The notes under the pieces: model-generated | Told to the model about the DNA's origin: nothing | Database searches by the model: none | The model's input: the letters and a program-made list of their open reading frames with translations, nothing else | Source: Chitinophaga ginsengisoli | Lineage (GTDB): Bacteria > Bacteroidota > Bacteroidia > Chitinophagales > Chitinophagaceae | DNA length: 64,000 nt | Assembly: GCF_003014595.1 (NCBI RefSeq) | Contig: NZ_PYGK01000004.1 | Coordinates: 558,001 to 622,000 of the forward strand | Direction of reading: 5' to 3' | Part shown: piece after piece, positions 17,929-28,300 of the stretch | Layout: every line of letters starts with the position of its first letter | How positions within the stretch are numbered: position 1 is the first letter of the stretch | Made by a program: the position numbers and the translations under genes

Positions 17929-20900
17929 CTATTTTCTCATGCTGGCAACGTATGCGGAAGGCAGCATATTATAGGCCATTTTGAAATATTTAGCGAAGTA
18001 TTTAGGATTATTGAACCCTACCTCATAGGCTACCTCTGTCACGTTCATTTCTGTTTTAGACAATAGCTGGGCTGCCTTTTTGAGACGTACGGTGCGGATA
18101 AATTCCACCGGCGTTTGTCCCGTGAGAGAGAAAATACGCCTGTAAACAGACACCCGGTTCATACAGAGCTCCCGGCTCAGTTCTTCCACAGAGAAGCCGG
18201 CATTGGACAGGTTCTTTTCCACGATGGCCAGCACTTTCTCCAGGAATTTCTCGTTCGGGGAGGGGACATGCCCTTCATCTGCCGTTTCCAGGGAGCCTAT
18301 AATGTGTTTTACCAGGGTCTGTCTTACCAGGAGATTACGGATCCTGGACAGCATGATCTCGAAGTTGAAAGGCTTCACCATATAATCTGCCGCACCGGTT
18401 TCCAGTCCTTTTAACTGTTCTTCTTCTCCCGCCATGGCTGTGAGCAGTATGACCGGGATGTGGCGGGTACGGTTGTCATGTTTGATCTTGCCGCACAGTT
18501 CAACACCGTCCATGACCGGCATATTGATGTCGCTGACCACCAGGTCAGGGTGACCGGACAATGTCTTCTGCCATCCGGCGCCACCATCTGCCGCTTCGAT
18601 GATATTATAATAGGCCTTCAGGTTCTCTTTCAGGTAGAATCGGAAGTCGTCATTGTCTTCAATCAGGAGGATGGTCTGCTTTTCGGTGGCAGGTTCATGT
18701 AAGCCGGCAGGTGAGGGGAGGACCTCTTCCTCCGCTGTGATGGCAGGAACCGGCGAAGAGACCAGGACTGGTTCAGCCTGAGGAACAGGTTCGCCGGATG
18801 GCTCAAAGGGCAGTTGCACAATAAAACAACTCCCCTTGTTCACCTCACTTTCTACGGTGATGGTGCCGTTGTTCAGCTTTACAAACTCCTTCGTGATAGC
18901 CAACCCTATACCGCTGCCCCGGTTCACAAATCCTCCTGGCATATCACTCTGGAAGAACTGTTCAAAGACTTTCTCATGTCTCTCCGGCGGGATACCGATT
19001 CCCGTGTCTTTAACCCTTATTTCCAGCCATGTTTTATCGTCCCTGGAGCTGGTAATCATTTCAACGCTTACCGTGCCTCCCTGGGGCGTAAATTTGAAAG
19101 CATTGGATAAGAGGTTGAACAGGATCCGCTCTATCTTATCGTGGTCAAAACTGGTATATAACTGGCTGCAGCTACTCTGGTAGGAGAAATTGATCTGTTT
19201 TCTCTCCGCCAGATCTGTAAAGGAGCAGGCAACATCTTTGATAAAACCGGCAATGTCTCCCCTGACAGGGTCCAGCTTCAGTTCGTGCATTTCCATTCTA
19301 CGGAAGTCCATCAGCTGGTTGACCAGGTTCAATAGGCGTTTGGCGTTGCGATAGATCAACTGGAACTTGTTTTTATCTTCCTGCTCCTTCGTCTGCTGGA
19401 TGATCTCTTCTATGGGCGACAGTATCAGTGACACCGGTGTACGGAATTCATGGCTGACATTGGTAAACAGTTTGATCTTCATCATATCCAGTTCATGCAT
19501 GCGTTGCGCTTCCCTTCTTTCCTGCTGGAGTACGAACTGGGTATGGGCGCGTTTGATCACCCTTCTTCTTAACAGCAGCAATATGGAAACCGCCAGTACG
19601 ATGTAGATGATATAGGCCAGTGGCGTTTTCCAGAACGGAGGTTTGATGCGGATGGTCAGGGAGATACCTTCTTCGTTCCAGTAGCCGTCTTCATTGGCGG
19701 CTTTCAGCATCAGGGTGTAAGTGCCCGGGTTGATATTGGTATAAGTGATACGCCTTGTTTTACCGTCGGTGGTCAGCCATTCCTTGTTAAAACCGGTCAG
19801 CTTGTAGGCATACTGGTTTTTGTCGGTATTGGTAAAGTTTAAGGCCGCAAAATCAATGGAGAAATCATTTTCATTGTATTTCAGCACGATCTCTTTGATC
19901 TCGGACAGGGAGCTAGGCAGGATGATGCGGTGCCCTACCTTTTCATTGACCTCTACTATTTTGTTGGACAGCTGCAAACCTGTCAGCACAATCGCCGGCT
20001 TGTTGGTGTTCTGAGGCAGCGACGCAGGATTGAACAGGTTAAATCCGTCAGCACCGCCAAAAATGAGTTCTCCCGACCGGAGCTTACAGGCAGCATTCAC
20101 GTTGAAGGCATTGCCCTGCAGGCCGTCTTTGTCATCATAATTCCGGCAACTGATACTAAGCTGTCCTTCCGGCTCCTCTTTCACGGTAACCTTACTCAGC
20201 CCGTTGGAAGTACTGACCCAGAGATATCCCTGGTTGTCTTCCAGTATGCTGATGATATTGTTGTCCGGCAGCCCGTCTTTTACTGTAAATGACTTAAATG
20301 TCTGTGTTGTTTCATCAAATACATTCAGACCTGACCGGGTACCTGCCCACATGTGCCCATTCCTGTCGTACAGGAGGGAGAACACGTTGTCATTGCTCAG
20401 CTGGTGGGTGGCAGCCAGGTAATGCACAAAGATGCCTTTGGAGTTGTCCAGCACATCAATACCATAAGCAGTGGCAATCCAGAGATTCCCTTTTTTATCT
20501 TCTGCAAAGGCGGTGATGAAGTTGGAGTGAACGGAGGCCGGTTGATTGACGTTGTTATGGTAAAAGATGCTGTTACCGGGATCAAACCTATCCAGTCCTC
20601 CGCCGAGCGTGCCTGCCCAGAAATTGTTGCGTTTATCTCTGTAGATCTTCCAGACAGTCTTATTGGCGAGGCTGTTGGGGTTCTTGTCATTGTGCTGATA
20701 ATGGGTGATCCTGCCTTTGTTGTAGTAGTCCATTCCTCCGAAATAATATCCGATCCAGAGGTTGTCGTGTTCATCTACATACAGGCTGACAATAACATCT
20801 TTACTGATGCTATTGTCATCAGCCGGATTGTGTTGAAGCCGGGTGAAGGTACCGGCGCCACGATCGTAATATATGAGACCACCGCCATTAGTACCGATCC

Positions 20901-22020
20901 ATATATTCCCCTTTTTGTCTTCGGCAAAGCAGTTTACATCATTGTAGCTGAGGCTCTGCTTATCAGTAGTGCTATGTTTAAAGAGGGGGAATTTCAGCAT
21001 GTTCTCTGTGAAATAGCTGATGCCCCTTTTATAGGTACCGCACCATACGATGCCGAAGTTATCTTTATAGAGCGCGTAAATGGCATTTTCCGCAACGCTT
21101 TTAGGGTCTTCTTCCTTGTTGAGCAGGAAGTGGGAAGAGAAGTCACTTTTATTGACAAGGTTGACGCCCCCATGGTCAGTCCCTATCCATATCATATTTT
21201 TATCATCCTGTACGATGCTGTTGACAATGTCATTATTTAAGGCGCCATTCCGGCTTGACAACTGCCTTATCGTCCCTTTTGCAGGATTCAGGTAGATGAC
21301 GCCAAAATCATTCTCCGGCATATATATCCAGATATCATCCTGTGTATCTATAAAAAAGCGCAGTGAAGCAGGCTGCCTTTCTATCATGGGGATGATATGA
21401 TTATTGCGATAGATGACCCTGTTACTGCCAACATCCAGCTTCTCCACCCGGCCATTATTATAAAGGATGACAAGCCTGTTCTGTGCATCTTTTTTCAGAT
21501 CTGAAACAGGAATATTGCTGGAGCCGGGGATGAGTATTTTAGTAGCATGCCCGGTACTGTCTATTTTATATAATCCGCCGCCTGTATAAGACACCCACCA
21601 GGTATTGCCGGTTTGTGCAATACTGTTCACATAGAGTCCCGACAGGCCTTTCTTTTGCAGCCATTTGGCAGCACTCGAGAATTGTTCTTTGACAGGGTCA
21701 TAGATATCGTCGCCATTGCGGGTTTTGATATACAGACGATTATCCGGAGCAGGATAAATGCCCATAATATAGTCATCGCTTATGGAATTAGAGTCTGCTA
21801 CGTTATGGCGGAATATTTTAAAGGAATATCCGTCATAACGGTTCAATCCGCTCATTGTTCCGAACCACATAAATCCCTTAGCGTCTTTGTAGATGTAATT
21901 GACCTGGTTGTGTGACAGGCCATTATTGACATTCAAAGAAGAGAACTGGTAAGATGACTGTTGTGGATAGGCATAGCTCACCAGCAAAAGCAGTGGAATC
22001 AGTAGTAGTTTCATCAACAT
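17929..22020 (-). CDS. Hybrid two-component system regulator (HTCS)
   Basis: About 1363 residues from the ATG at 22020 (MLMKLLLIPLLLLVSYAYPQ signal). The longer frame to 22065 would run into the divergent gene's leader and spoil the signal peptide. Periplasmic part: two-component-regulator propeller repeats (many GLSHNQVNYIYKDAKGFMWFGT-like units) over about 20-690 and a Y_Y_Y domain (about 715-785). One TM lies near 795-818. Cytoplasmic part: histidine kinase with His857 in VSHEFRTP, the ATPase boxes DTGIGIPPE and GSGIGLAIT, a receiver with phosphoacceptor Asp1164 (VVSDINMPVMDG) and the Lys of VKPF, and an AraC-type HTH (about 1265-1363). HTCS proteins bind an oligosaccharide in the periplasm and switch on the adjacent locus, here SusC to the GH-A enzyme. 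Confidence 0.95.
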   Translation of the reverse strand: MLMKLLLIPLLLLVSYAYPQQSSYQFSSLNVNNGLSHNQVNYIYKDAKGFMWFGTMSGLNRYDGYSFKIFRHNVADSNSISDDYIMGIYPAPDNRLYIKTRNGDDIYDPVKEQFSSAAKWLQKKGLSGLYVNSIAQTGNTWWVSYTGGGLYKIDSTGHATKILIPGSSNIPVSDLKKDAQNRLVILYNNGRVEKLDVGSNRVIYRNNHIIPMIERQPASLRFFIDTQDDIWIYMPENDFGVIYLNPAKGTIRQLSSRNGALNNDIVNSIVQDDKNMIWIGTDHGGVNLVNKSDFSSHFLLNKEEDPKSVAENAIYALYKDNFGIVWCGTYKRGISYFTENMLKFPLFKHSTTDKQSLSYNDVNCFAEDKKGNIWIGTNGGGLIYYDRGAGTFTRLQHNPADDNSISKDVIVSLYVDEHDNLWIGYYFGGMDYYNKGRITHYQHNDKNPNSLANKTVWKIYRDKRNNFWAGTLGGGLDRFDPGNSIFYHNNVNQPASVHSNFITAFAEDKKGNLWIATAYGIDVLDNSKGIFVHYLAATHQLSNDNVFSLLYDRNGHMWAGTRSGLNVFDETTQTFKSFTVKDGLPDNNIISILEDNQGYLWVSTSNGLSKVTVKEEPEGQLSISCRNYDDKDGLQGNAFNVNAACKLRSGELIFGGADGFNLFNPASLPQNTNKPAIVLTGLQLSNKIVEVNEKVGHRIILPSSLSEIKEIVLKYNENDFSIDFAALNFTNTDKNQYAYKLTGFNKEWLTTDGKTRRITYTNINPGTYTLMLKAANEDGYWNEEGISLTIRIKPPFWKTPLAYIIYIVLAVSILLLLRRRVIKRAHTQFVLQQERREAQRMHELDMMKIKLFTNVSHEFRTPVSLILSPIEEIIQQTKEQEDKNKFQLIYRNAKRLLNLVNQLMDFRRMEMHELKLDPVRGDIAGFIKDVACSFTDLAERKQINFSYQSSCSQLYTSFDHDKIERILFNLLSNAFKFTPQGGTVSVEMITSSRDDKTWLEIRVKDTGIGIPPERHEKVFEQFFQSDMPGGFVNRGSGIGLAITKEFVKLNNGTITVESEVNKGSCFIVQLPFEPSGEPVPQAEPVLVSSPVPAITAEEEVLPSPAGLHEPATEKQTILLIEDNDDFRFYLKENLKAYYNIIEAADGGAGWQKTLSGHPDLVVSDINMPVMDGVELCGKIKHDNRTRHIPVILLTAMAGEEEQLKGLETGAADYMVKPFNFEIMLSRIRNLLVRQTLVKHIIGSLETADEGHVPSPNEKFLEKVLAIVEKNLSNAGFSVEELSRELCMNRVSVYRRIFSLTGQTPVEFIRTVRLKKAAQLLSKTEMNVTEVAYEVGFNNPKYFAKYFKMAYNMLPSAYVASMRK

Positions 22021-22086
22021 GGAATAGGCATCAGTCTGTTCATGAAAATACGATATTTTAGCCATAGATTTACCAAAATGCCAGCT

Positions 22087-22584
22087 ATGAAGCCCATTCT
22101 TGTCGTTTGTACAATATTACTTGCCTTTACCGCCTGTAAACAACATAAGGACCCAAATCCCGCGGTCATCGATCTTACTTACCAACAAACAGATATACAG
22201 AAACAGTTTGATACCTTATATAATCACCAGCAGGCAGATTCCGGTGTATACAGCGGTCTGATAGAGCAGGCGCTGGCCATATGTCACGACAGCACAGGCA
22301 AAGGAGGCGCTATTACACAAGATGTATTTTCCAGCATGTATTACAATCTGCATAGTAAACAGTATGATTGTGTTACAACGACTGTTTTCCAGTTACCTGA
22401 TGGTTCTATTTCAGCAATAGGGTCATTTAATCTGACTCCTGGAGATACAATAGCGCCGGATCATGATTTTCCGGTTACCGGTGGTTCGGGGACGTATCAT
22501 CATATTGCAGGGACTTATACACGTAAATATAGGGATGGGGTGTATCATGTGAAATTGAGTTATTATAAGACGGATCAGCAGTAA
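22087..22584 (+). CDS. Small lipoprotein with allene-oxide-cyclase/dirigent-like barrel pattern
   Basis: 165 residues with a lipoprotein signal (MKPILVVCTILLAFTAC, Cys17). I do not recognise a named family with certainty. The second half reads VTTTVFQLPDGSISAIGSFNL, then FPVTGGSGTYHHIAGTYTRKY and VYHVKLSYY. The order 'G-x-I-x-x-x-G-x-F', 'x-TGG-S/T-G-x-Y/F-x-x-x-x-G' and a final beta-strand matches the eight-stranded barrel of allene oxide cyclase and dirigent proteins, of which bacterial AOC-barrel-like proteins exist. The gene is divergent from the HTCS with only 66 bases between starts, so the two share a promoter region. An ATG at 22078 is an alternative start. Function unknown. Confidence 0.65.
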   Translation: MKPILVVCTILLAFTACKQHKDPNPAVIDLTYQQTDIQKQFDTLYNHQQADSGVYSGLIEQALAICHDSTGKGGAITQDVFSSMYYNLHSKQYDCVTTTVFQLPDGSISAIGSFNLTPGDTIAPDHDFPVTGGSGTYHHIAGTYTRKYRDGVYHVKLSYYKTDQQ

Positions 22585-22784
22585 GCTTTTACTGACTGAG
22601 TGATCCCAGTTATTTATTCTGCCATGACCTTGGTAAATTGCAAGGCACCGATTGTTTGTTACCAAAAAATTCCTATCTTACAAATACCACGTTGACTCCG
22701 CTTACTAAAAAAGCAGGTGAGAATTCCCACATTTTATAACCTGTTTTCATCATTCCCTTAATCAATTATTTTAAAACATTCCAA

Positions 22785-24893
22785 ATGAAACAGCTATTTG
22801 CACCCTTTTCGTGCCCATCGGGCAACCTGAAAACCTGGGCCCTGTTTTTTTTCCTATGTCTGTCGGGACACCTGAAACTGCACGCGGCCACCATTAACGT
22901 ATCTTCCTTATCCGCTTTGCAAACCGCTATCAACAACGCTGCTCCCGGTGACGTGATCATCCTGGCTAATGGTACGTATACCGCCAGCACCGACATTACG
23001 ATCAGTAAGCAGGGGACTGCTACCCAGCCTATCACCATTGCTGCCCAGACAATAGGAGGGGCTACAATCAATGGTACTGCTGGTTTTAGTATTGTGAGTC
23101 CGGCGAAGTATATCATCATCCGCGGCTTTAAATTTACTTTTAATGCTTCTCAGGCAACAATGGCCAGCGGTACGAGTTTCTGTCGCTGGACGCGTAATGT
23201 CTTTGAAACGCCCGGAGAAGGAGAGAACCTGACCGTCAACGGGAATGACCATGAAATAGATTACAATACATTCCAGCACAAGAATGCATTGGGAAGGTTT
23301 ATTGCGATGCGCGGTACCGGCAGCCAGATCTGTCAGCGCATAAATATCCATCACAACTATTTCCTTGATCACAATCCCCAGACAGGCAACGGGGCAGAGT
23401 CAGTACAGTTTGGCCTTAGCGGTTATAGCTTATCTTCCAGCAATAGCATTGTGGAACATAATCTTTTTGAGGATTGCGCAGGAGAGAACGAGCTGGTTTC
23501 CATCAAAGCATCCGCAGTCACATTCCGCTTTAACACGATCCGTAATTGCCCGGCGCATCTCACCTTGCGGCATGGTAATTTCAATGTCATCTACGGTAAT
23601 TATTTTATCAATACGCCGGGTGTCCGCATCTTTGGAGATGATCATAAAGTCTTCAGCAATCATTTTGAAAACTGTAATCCCGCTATCAATGTGGGGAACG
23701 GCGACGGAGAAGTAGCCAATGGAGATGCGCTGACTGTCCACGATCGTCCCGACCGTGTATTGATTGCCTTTAATACGCTGGTGAACAATACCGTCAATAT
23801 CGTCCAGGCGGGACGTACCAATGGGCTGGGTGCAACGGCTATTACCATCGCTAACAACATTATACAAGGTGGAGGAGCTGCAGCTACCATCGCCGGGCCC
23901 TACACAGGCGCTGTATGGAGCGGTAATATGCTATATAATACCAACGGTGACGGTGACATGCCTTCCAGTGGATACACCACAGCGAATCCTTTACTGGCAA
24001 GAGATGCAACAGGTACCTTCCATTTGCAGTCTGGCAGTCCTGCGATAGGCGCCGCTACCGGATCTTATCCATCTGTAACAACAGATATGGACGGGCAGGC
24101 ACGTACGGCTCCCCTGGAGATAGGAGCAGACGAGGTGTCTACTGCAGCCGTTACAGCACGGATACTTACACCAGATATGGTAGGTGTTAATGGAAGTAAT
24201 GACACGGGTAATGCCTGCCAACCTGTATCCGCCAGTGGCGATGACGGAAATGTACCCGCCAATGTACTGGACAATAACCTGAACACCCGTTGGTCAGCCA
24301 ATGGCGACGGACAATGGATTCAATTTTGTCTGGACGATACTGTGTCTGTTTCCGGGGTACAGATCGCATTTTATAGCGGCAATACCCGTACTTCCACTTT
24401 TGATATACAGACAGGCAACAATGGTACTACCTGGACGAATGCCTCTACCGGCCGGGTCAGCAGTGGTACCTCCCTCAATCTGGAGACTTTCACCTTCACT
24501 GCCCGTCAGGCAAAATATGTGCGGATACTGGGCCATGGCAATAGTGTGAATGCCTGGAATAGTTATACAGAAGTGAAGATACAGACAGGTAGCAGCAGCC
24601 GGCAGTCATTAGCAGCGGTTAAGAGTAGTACGGCCTCTGAAATGACCTTAAATACTTCTCCTAATCCGTTCTCGGACCAGGCAACCATACACTTTACACT
24701 GCCAGACGCTGGCAAGACCCGCCTGGCAGTATATGATATGAACGGCAAAGTGGTTGCAGTGCTGATTAATGCATATCTGTCGGCAGGAAAATACACAGTG
24801 CCCTATAAGGCTGACAATACCCCCGCCGGTATGTACCTGCTGGAGTTGCACCACAACGGAAAAGCAGACACAAAGAAGCTGCAGAAACTCTGA
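22785..24893 (+). CDS. PL6 polysaccharide lyase (chondroitinase B/alginate lyase-like) with F5/8-type C domain and T9SS tail
   Basis: 702 residues. After a signal peptide (to about Ala35) comes a right-handed beta-helix (about 36-450) starting INVSSLSALQTAINNAAPGDVIILANGTY. The PL6 catalytic region is present: GENELVSIKASAVTFRFNT with Lys241 as likely base, and AHLTLRHGNFN with Arg262 as likely acid, plus nearby Glu residues for Ca2+. A discoidin/F5-8 type C carbohydrate-binding domain follows (about 470-600, DNNLNTRWSANGDGQWIQFCL to YVRILGHGNS). The tail (about 620-702, NTSPNPFSDQATIHFTLPDAGKTRLAVYDMNGK) is a type IX secretion sorting domain. PL6 enzymes cleave alginate or dermatan sulfate by beta-elimination. 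It lies alone between two polysaccharide loci on the plus strand. Confidence 0.88.
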   Translation: MKQLFAPFSCPSGNLKTWALFFFLCLSGHLKLHAATINVSSLSALQTAINNAAPGDVIILANGTYTASTDITISKQGTATQPITIAAQTIGGATINGTAGFSIVSPAKYIIIRGFKFTFNASQATMASGTSFCRWTRNVFETPGEGENLTVNGNDHEIDYNTFQHKNALGRFIAMRGTGSQICQRINIHHNYFLDHNPQTGNGAESVQFGLSGYSLSSSNSIVEHNLFEDCAGENELVSIKASAVTFRFNTIRNCPAHLTLRHGNFNVIYGNYFINTPGVRIFGDDHKVFSNHFENCNPAINVGNGDGEVANGDALTVHDRPDRVLIAFNTLVNNTVNIVQAGRTNGLGATAITIANNIIQGGGAAATIAGPYTGAVWSGNMLYNTNGDGDMPSSGYTTANPLLARDATGTFHLQSGSPAIGAATGSYPSVTTDMDGQARTAPLEIGADEVSTAAVTARILTPDMVGVNGSNDTGNACQPVSASGDDGNVPANVLDNNLNTRWSANGDGQWIQFCLDDTVSVSGVQIAFYSGNTRTSTFDIQTGNNGTTWTNASTGRVSSGTSLNLETFTFTARQAKYVRILGHGNSVNAWNSYTEVKIQTGSSSRQSLAAVKSSTASEMTLNTSPNPFSDQATIHFTLPDAGKTRLAVYDMNGKVVAVLINAYLSAGKYTVPYKADNTPAGMYLLELHHNGKADTKKLQKL

Positions 24894-25174
24894 GTGGCAA
24901 CAGGATATTCTCATTCTGATAAGCGGAATACCTCCAATGATGAGAAAAAAGTATAAGTAAATGGTAAAATTAGACAAGTGGTATGAAGCTTTTTTTCAAT
25001 GCCTTTTGTTTAACTTTAAAACAGTGTTCCACAGTTGATAACTTAGTCTCTTAAGTTAGTCCGTTATGAAAGTTTGACTGTTCCTGGCCCGGTAGCGTTA
25101 CTCATCTTCTTCACCAAAATCCAATTAATCAAATATGAGCTTAATTATTCTGTAACAGTTTTTTATTGTCAATA

Positions 25175-25192
25175 CATGCAAACGTTTGCATG
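25175..25192. promoter_or_regulatory. Perfect 18-bp palindrome, LacI-family operator
   Basis: CATGCAAACGTTTGCATG is a perfect palindrome with the central CG flanked by AAA/TTT, the standard architecture of LacI/GalR-family operators. It is 186 bases upstream of the SusC start. A second, slightly degenerate copy lies 88 bases downstream centre to centre, about eight helical turns, which would suit looping by a tetrameric or paired repressor. The only LacI-family gene seen in the window is the partial one at 63739-64000; whether it is the cognate regulator is unknown. Confidence 0.75.
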
Positions 25193-25264
25193 ATTTAGAA
25201 ATAAATTGTCAACGTTGGTAACTCTCATTGAAATATATGGGAAGGGAATTCTATTCTCTATTTG

Positions 25265-25280
25265 TGCAATCGTTTGCATG
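25265..25280. promoter_or_regulatory. Second LacI-like operator copy
   Basis: TGCAATCGTTTGCATG repeats the right half of the upstream palindrome exactly and differs in the left half by one base (T for A). It directly follows a TTTG (25261-25264) and lies 98 bases before the SusC ATG, so it probably overlaps the promoter. Confidence 0.7.
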
Positions 25281-25377
25281 TATCTATTATTCAATCAAGA
25301 CTGGTAGTGTCAGTGCCGCTTAGCGTTTATCCAGCTTCCATCAGTATAAGTTCCGCCTAACAATTAAAAATTCCGTT

Positions 25378-28300
25378 ATGAAAAATCTGATCACTGCAAT
25401 TACATGCAATAGTTGCAGCAGCAGGAAGATATGGGCTATTGCCATATGGTATTACTTCATTTGTTTATCGGGGAGTGTATATGCACAGGATAAAGAGGAG
25501 GTAGAGATAAAAGGGGTAGTCACCAATGAGCAGGGAGAATCCCTGCCTGGGGCTATCATCAGAGTAAAAGGAGGTACTCATGGAACAGCAGCAACAGCCG
25601 GAGGGCAGTTCAGCATCACCGTCCCGAAAAAATCTATACTCAGCATCTCCTTTACAGGGTATATCCGTAAAGAGATCATTGTCGGCAATGATCATCAGTC
25701 CGGGATGATCGTTCCACTACAACTGGATAACAAGGGGCTGAATGAAGTAGTGGTAGTGGGATATGGTACCCAAAAGAAATCAGACGTAACAGGTTCCATC
25801 GTTTCCATCAAAGAACAGTCCCTCAGAGAGGTACCTGTGGCCAATCTGAGCCAGGCGTTACAGGGACAGGGCGCCGGCATCGACGTACAGAAAAACGGTG
25901 GTAACAGCAAGCCCGGTGCAAAACCCAAAATACTGGTAAGAGGTACCCGGTCAGTGAATGCTTCCAATGATCCATTATTCGTTGTAGATGGTATTCCTTT
26001 TAACGGGGACATAAACGACCTGAACCCTGACGATGTAGTGTCTGTCGAAGTATTGAAAGATGCTTCTGCTACGGCTATCTATGGTTCAAGAGGTGCCAAC
26101 GGCGTGATCCTCGTCAGTACCCGAAGAGGTAAAACAGGCAGACCCGTTATTACCTACAGTGCCTATGCCGGATTTGTGAAGAATATAGGTGAATACGATG
26201 TAATGGACGGACCACAATTCACCAACTTTAAAAAATGGGCGCTTATTAATGAAACACCCGGTAAATATACCGGTTTGGACGATCCATCTTTTTATACCAA
26301 CGGAAGCTTCAGCCAGGAAGAAGTACAGGGTATCAAAATGGGGCGCAGTGTTGACTGGCAGAAACTGATCTATAAGAGCGGGATAACAACAAATCACCAA
26401 CTGGGCATTACCGGAGGATCAGAGACGACGCAATACGCCTTGTCAGGTGGATATTACAAAGAGACGGGCATCTACTCAGGTCAGTCTTTCGGACGTTTTT
26501 CCGTGAAAGCGAGCGTTGATCAGCAGCTTGGAAAATCAGTCAAAGTTGGGCTCAGTACACTGAACACCTATTCCGTCACGAATGGAGAAAATGCCAATCC
26601 GATGGGGCAGGTATTACGTGCTAATCCGCTGGTATCGCCATACGATAGTACTGGCGCATTGATTAATGCATATGTACCAGGTACTGCTAACCAGGTATGG
26701 AATCCATTGTCTAATTTCCTGCCTGGTGCAGCTGTAGAGACGCGTAAAAGATCAGGTACCTTCACGACTTTATATGCAGAGGTTAGTCTGGCAAAAGGTC
26801 TGAAATACCGGTTCAATGCAGGGGCAGAAATAAGGAATGATGTATACGGGAACTTCTATGCCAGCAAAACAACGTACAACCAGGGTACTTTGTCTACTTC
26901 CAGCAATCAGACAAAAATGAACATCGATTATACCCTCGAAAACCTGCTGATCTACGAGAAGACGATTGCCCGGAAACATAACATCAACTTCACCGGTTTA
27001 TACAGCTTACAGGAATCGGCATTACAGTCCAATACCTTCAATAACAACACCATCCTTGCAGACTTCCTGCAGTACTTTAATCCACAGTATTCAGCCAACC
27101 TTACAGGACAAGGCAAATATGAGAAATGGGACATCCTCTCTTACATGGCAAGACTCAACTATAACTATGATGAAAGATACCTGCTTACGCTGACCATGCG
27201 TTCAGATGGTTCTTCCCGTCTGGCGCCAGGCAATAAATACCATGTATTCCCATCTGTATCTGCCGCCTGGAACCTATATAAGGAGCGCTTCCTGTCAAAG
27301 GCACACGCACTCACCAACCTGAAGCTAAGAGTAGGATATGGTTCTGTAGGTAATACCGCCATCTCTCCTTATCAGACTTTAGGAGCCTTATCACCTGTTA
27401 CATACAACTTTGGCTCCAGCAATGTTACCGGTGCTTATCCTACGACTGTGGCCAACCCGGCCCTAACCTGGGAATACACAGCCACTTTAAATGCAGGGAT
27501 CGACATCGGCCTGTGGGACAATCGTGTAACGGGATCAATAGATGTGTATAAACAACAAACACGCTCCCTGTTATTACCACAAACTTTGCCGCCCACTTCC
27601 GGTATTCCCAATGCGATTGTGACAAATGTGGGAAAGACTTCCAACAGGGGAATCGAGTTACAGCTCAGCACCGTGAACATCCGCGATGCCCGTAGCGGCT
27701 TCACCTGGACGACAAACCTCAACGTATTCATTAACCGTGGTAAGATCACCCAACTGGCGAATGGCGTTACCAGGGATATCAATAACAACTGGTTTGTAGG
27801 ATATCCGATAGGTGTCATTTTCGATTATAAGAAACAAGGGATCTGGCAGAATACAAAAGAAGATTCCCTGATCGCCAAAGGATATGGACTGACCGTAACA
27901 AATCCCGGCTCTGTAATAGGCCAGTTAAGGCTGGCGAATACAAACGGAGATTCCCTGATCAATGCAGACGATAGGGTGATATTAGGCTCTAATCAGCCGA
28001 AATGGGAGGGTGGTATTACCAACCGTTTTAGCTTTAAAGGATTTGATCTTACCATCGTTGCCTTCGTAAGAATGGGCGGAATGATTGTGAGCAAGATGCA
28101 CCAGAGCGGTAGTTTTATCAACACCTATCAGAGTAATTACAACAACCTGGATGTAGATTACTGGACGCCCGGCAGTGGTGAGAATTTTTATCCTAAACCC
28201 AACCATGCCAACACCAATACACCCAATAGTTCCCTGTTAAGTTATTTCGATGGAAGCTATCTGAAAATCAGGACACTCAGCCTTGGTTATAGCCTCACGC

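Larger units (their letters stand above)
24894..25377. other. 484-base intergenic control region of the pectin-type locus
   Basis: No gene is supported here. The left part holds the 3' end of the lyase transcript, without a clean T-tailed hairpin. The right half is AT-rich, carries two LacI-like palindromes listed separately, and leads into the SusC start at 25378. A TTTG at 25261 directly before the second palindrome could be a -33 element, but I see no good TAnnTTTG partner at the usual distance. Confidence 0.6.

Noticed and set aside
20353..21240. 295-residue open frame on the plus strand inside the HTCS gene
   Set aside because: It is fully antisense to the well-supported HTCS propeller repeats; its length comes from the repetitive reading of those repeats and it has no start signal, domain or promoter of its own.
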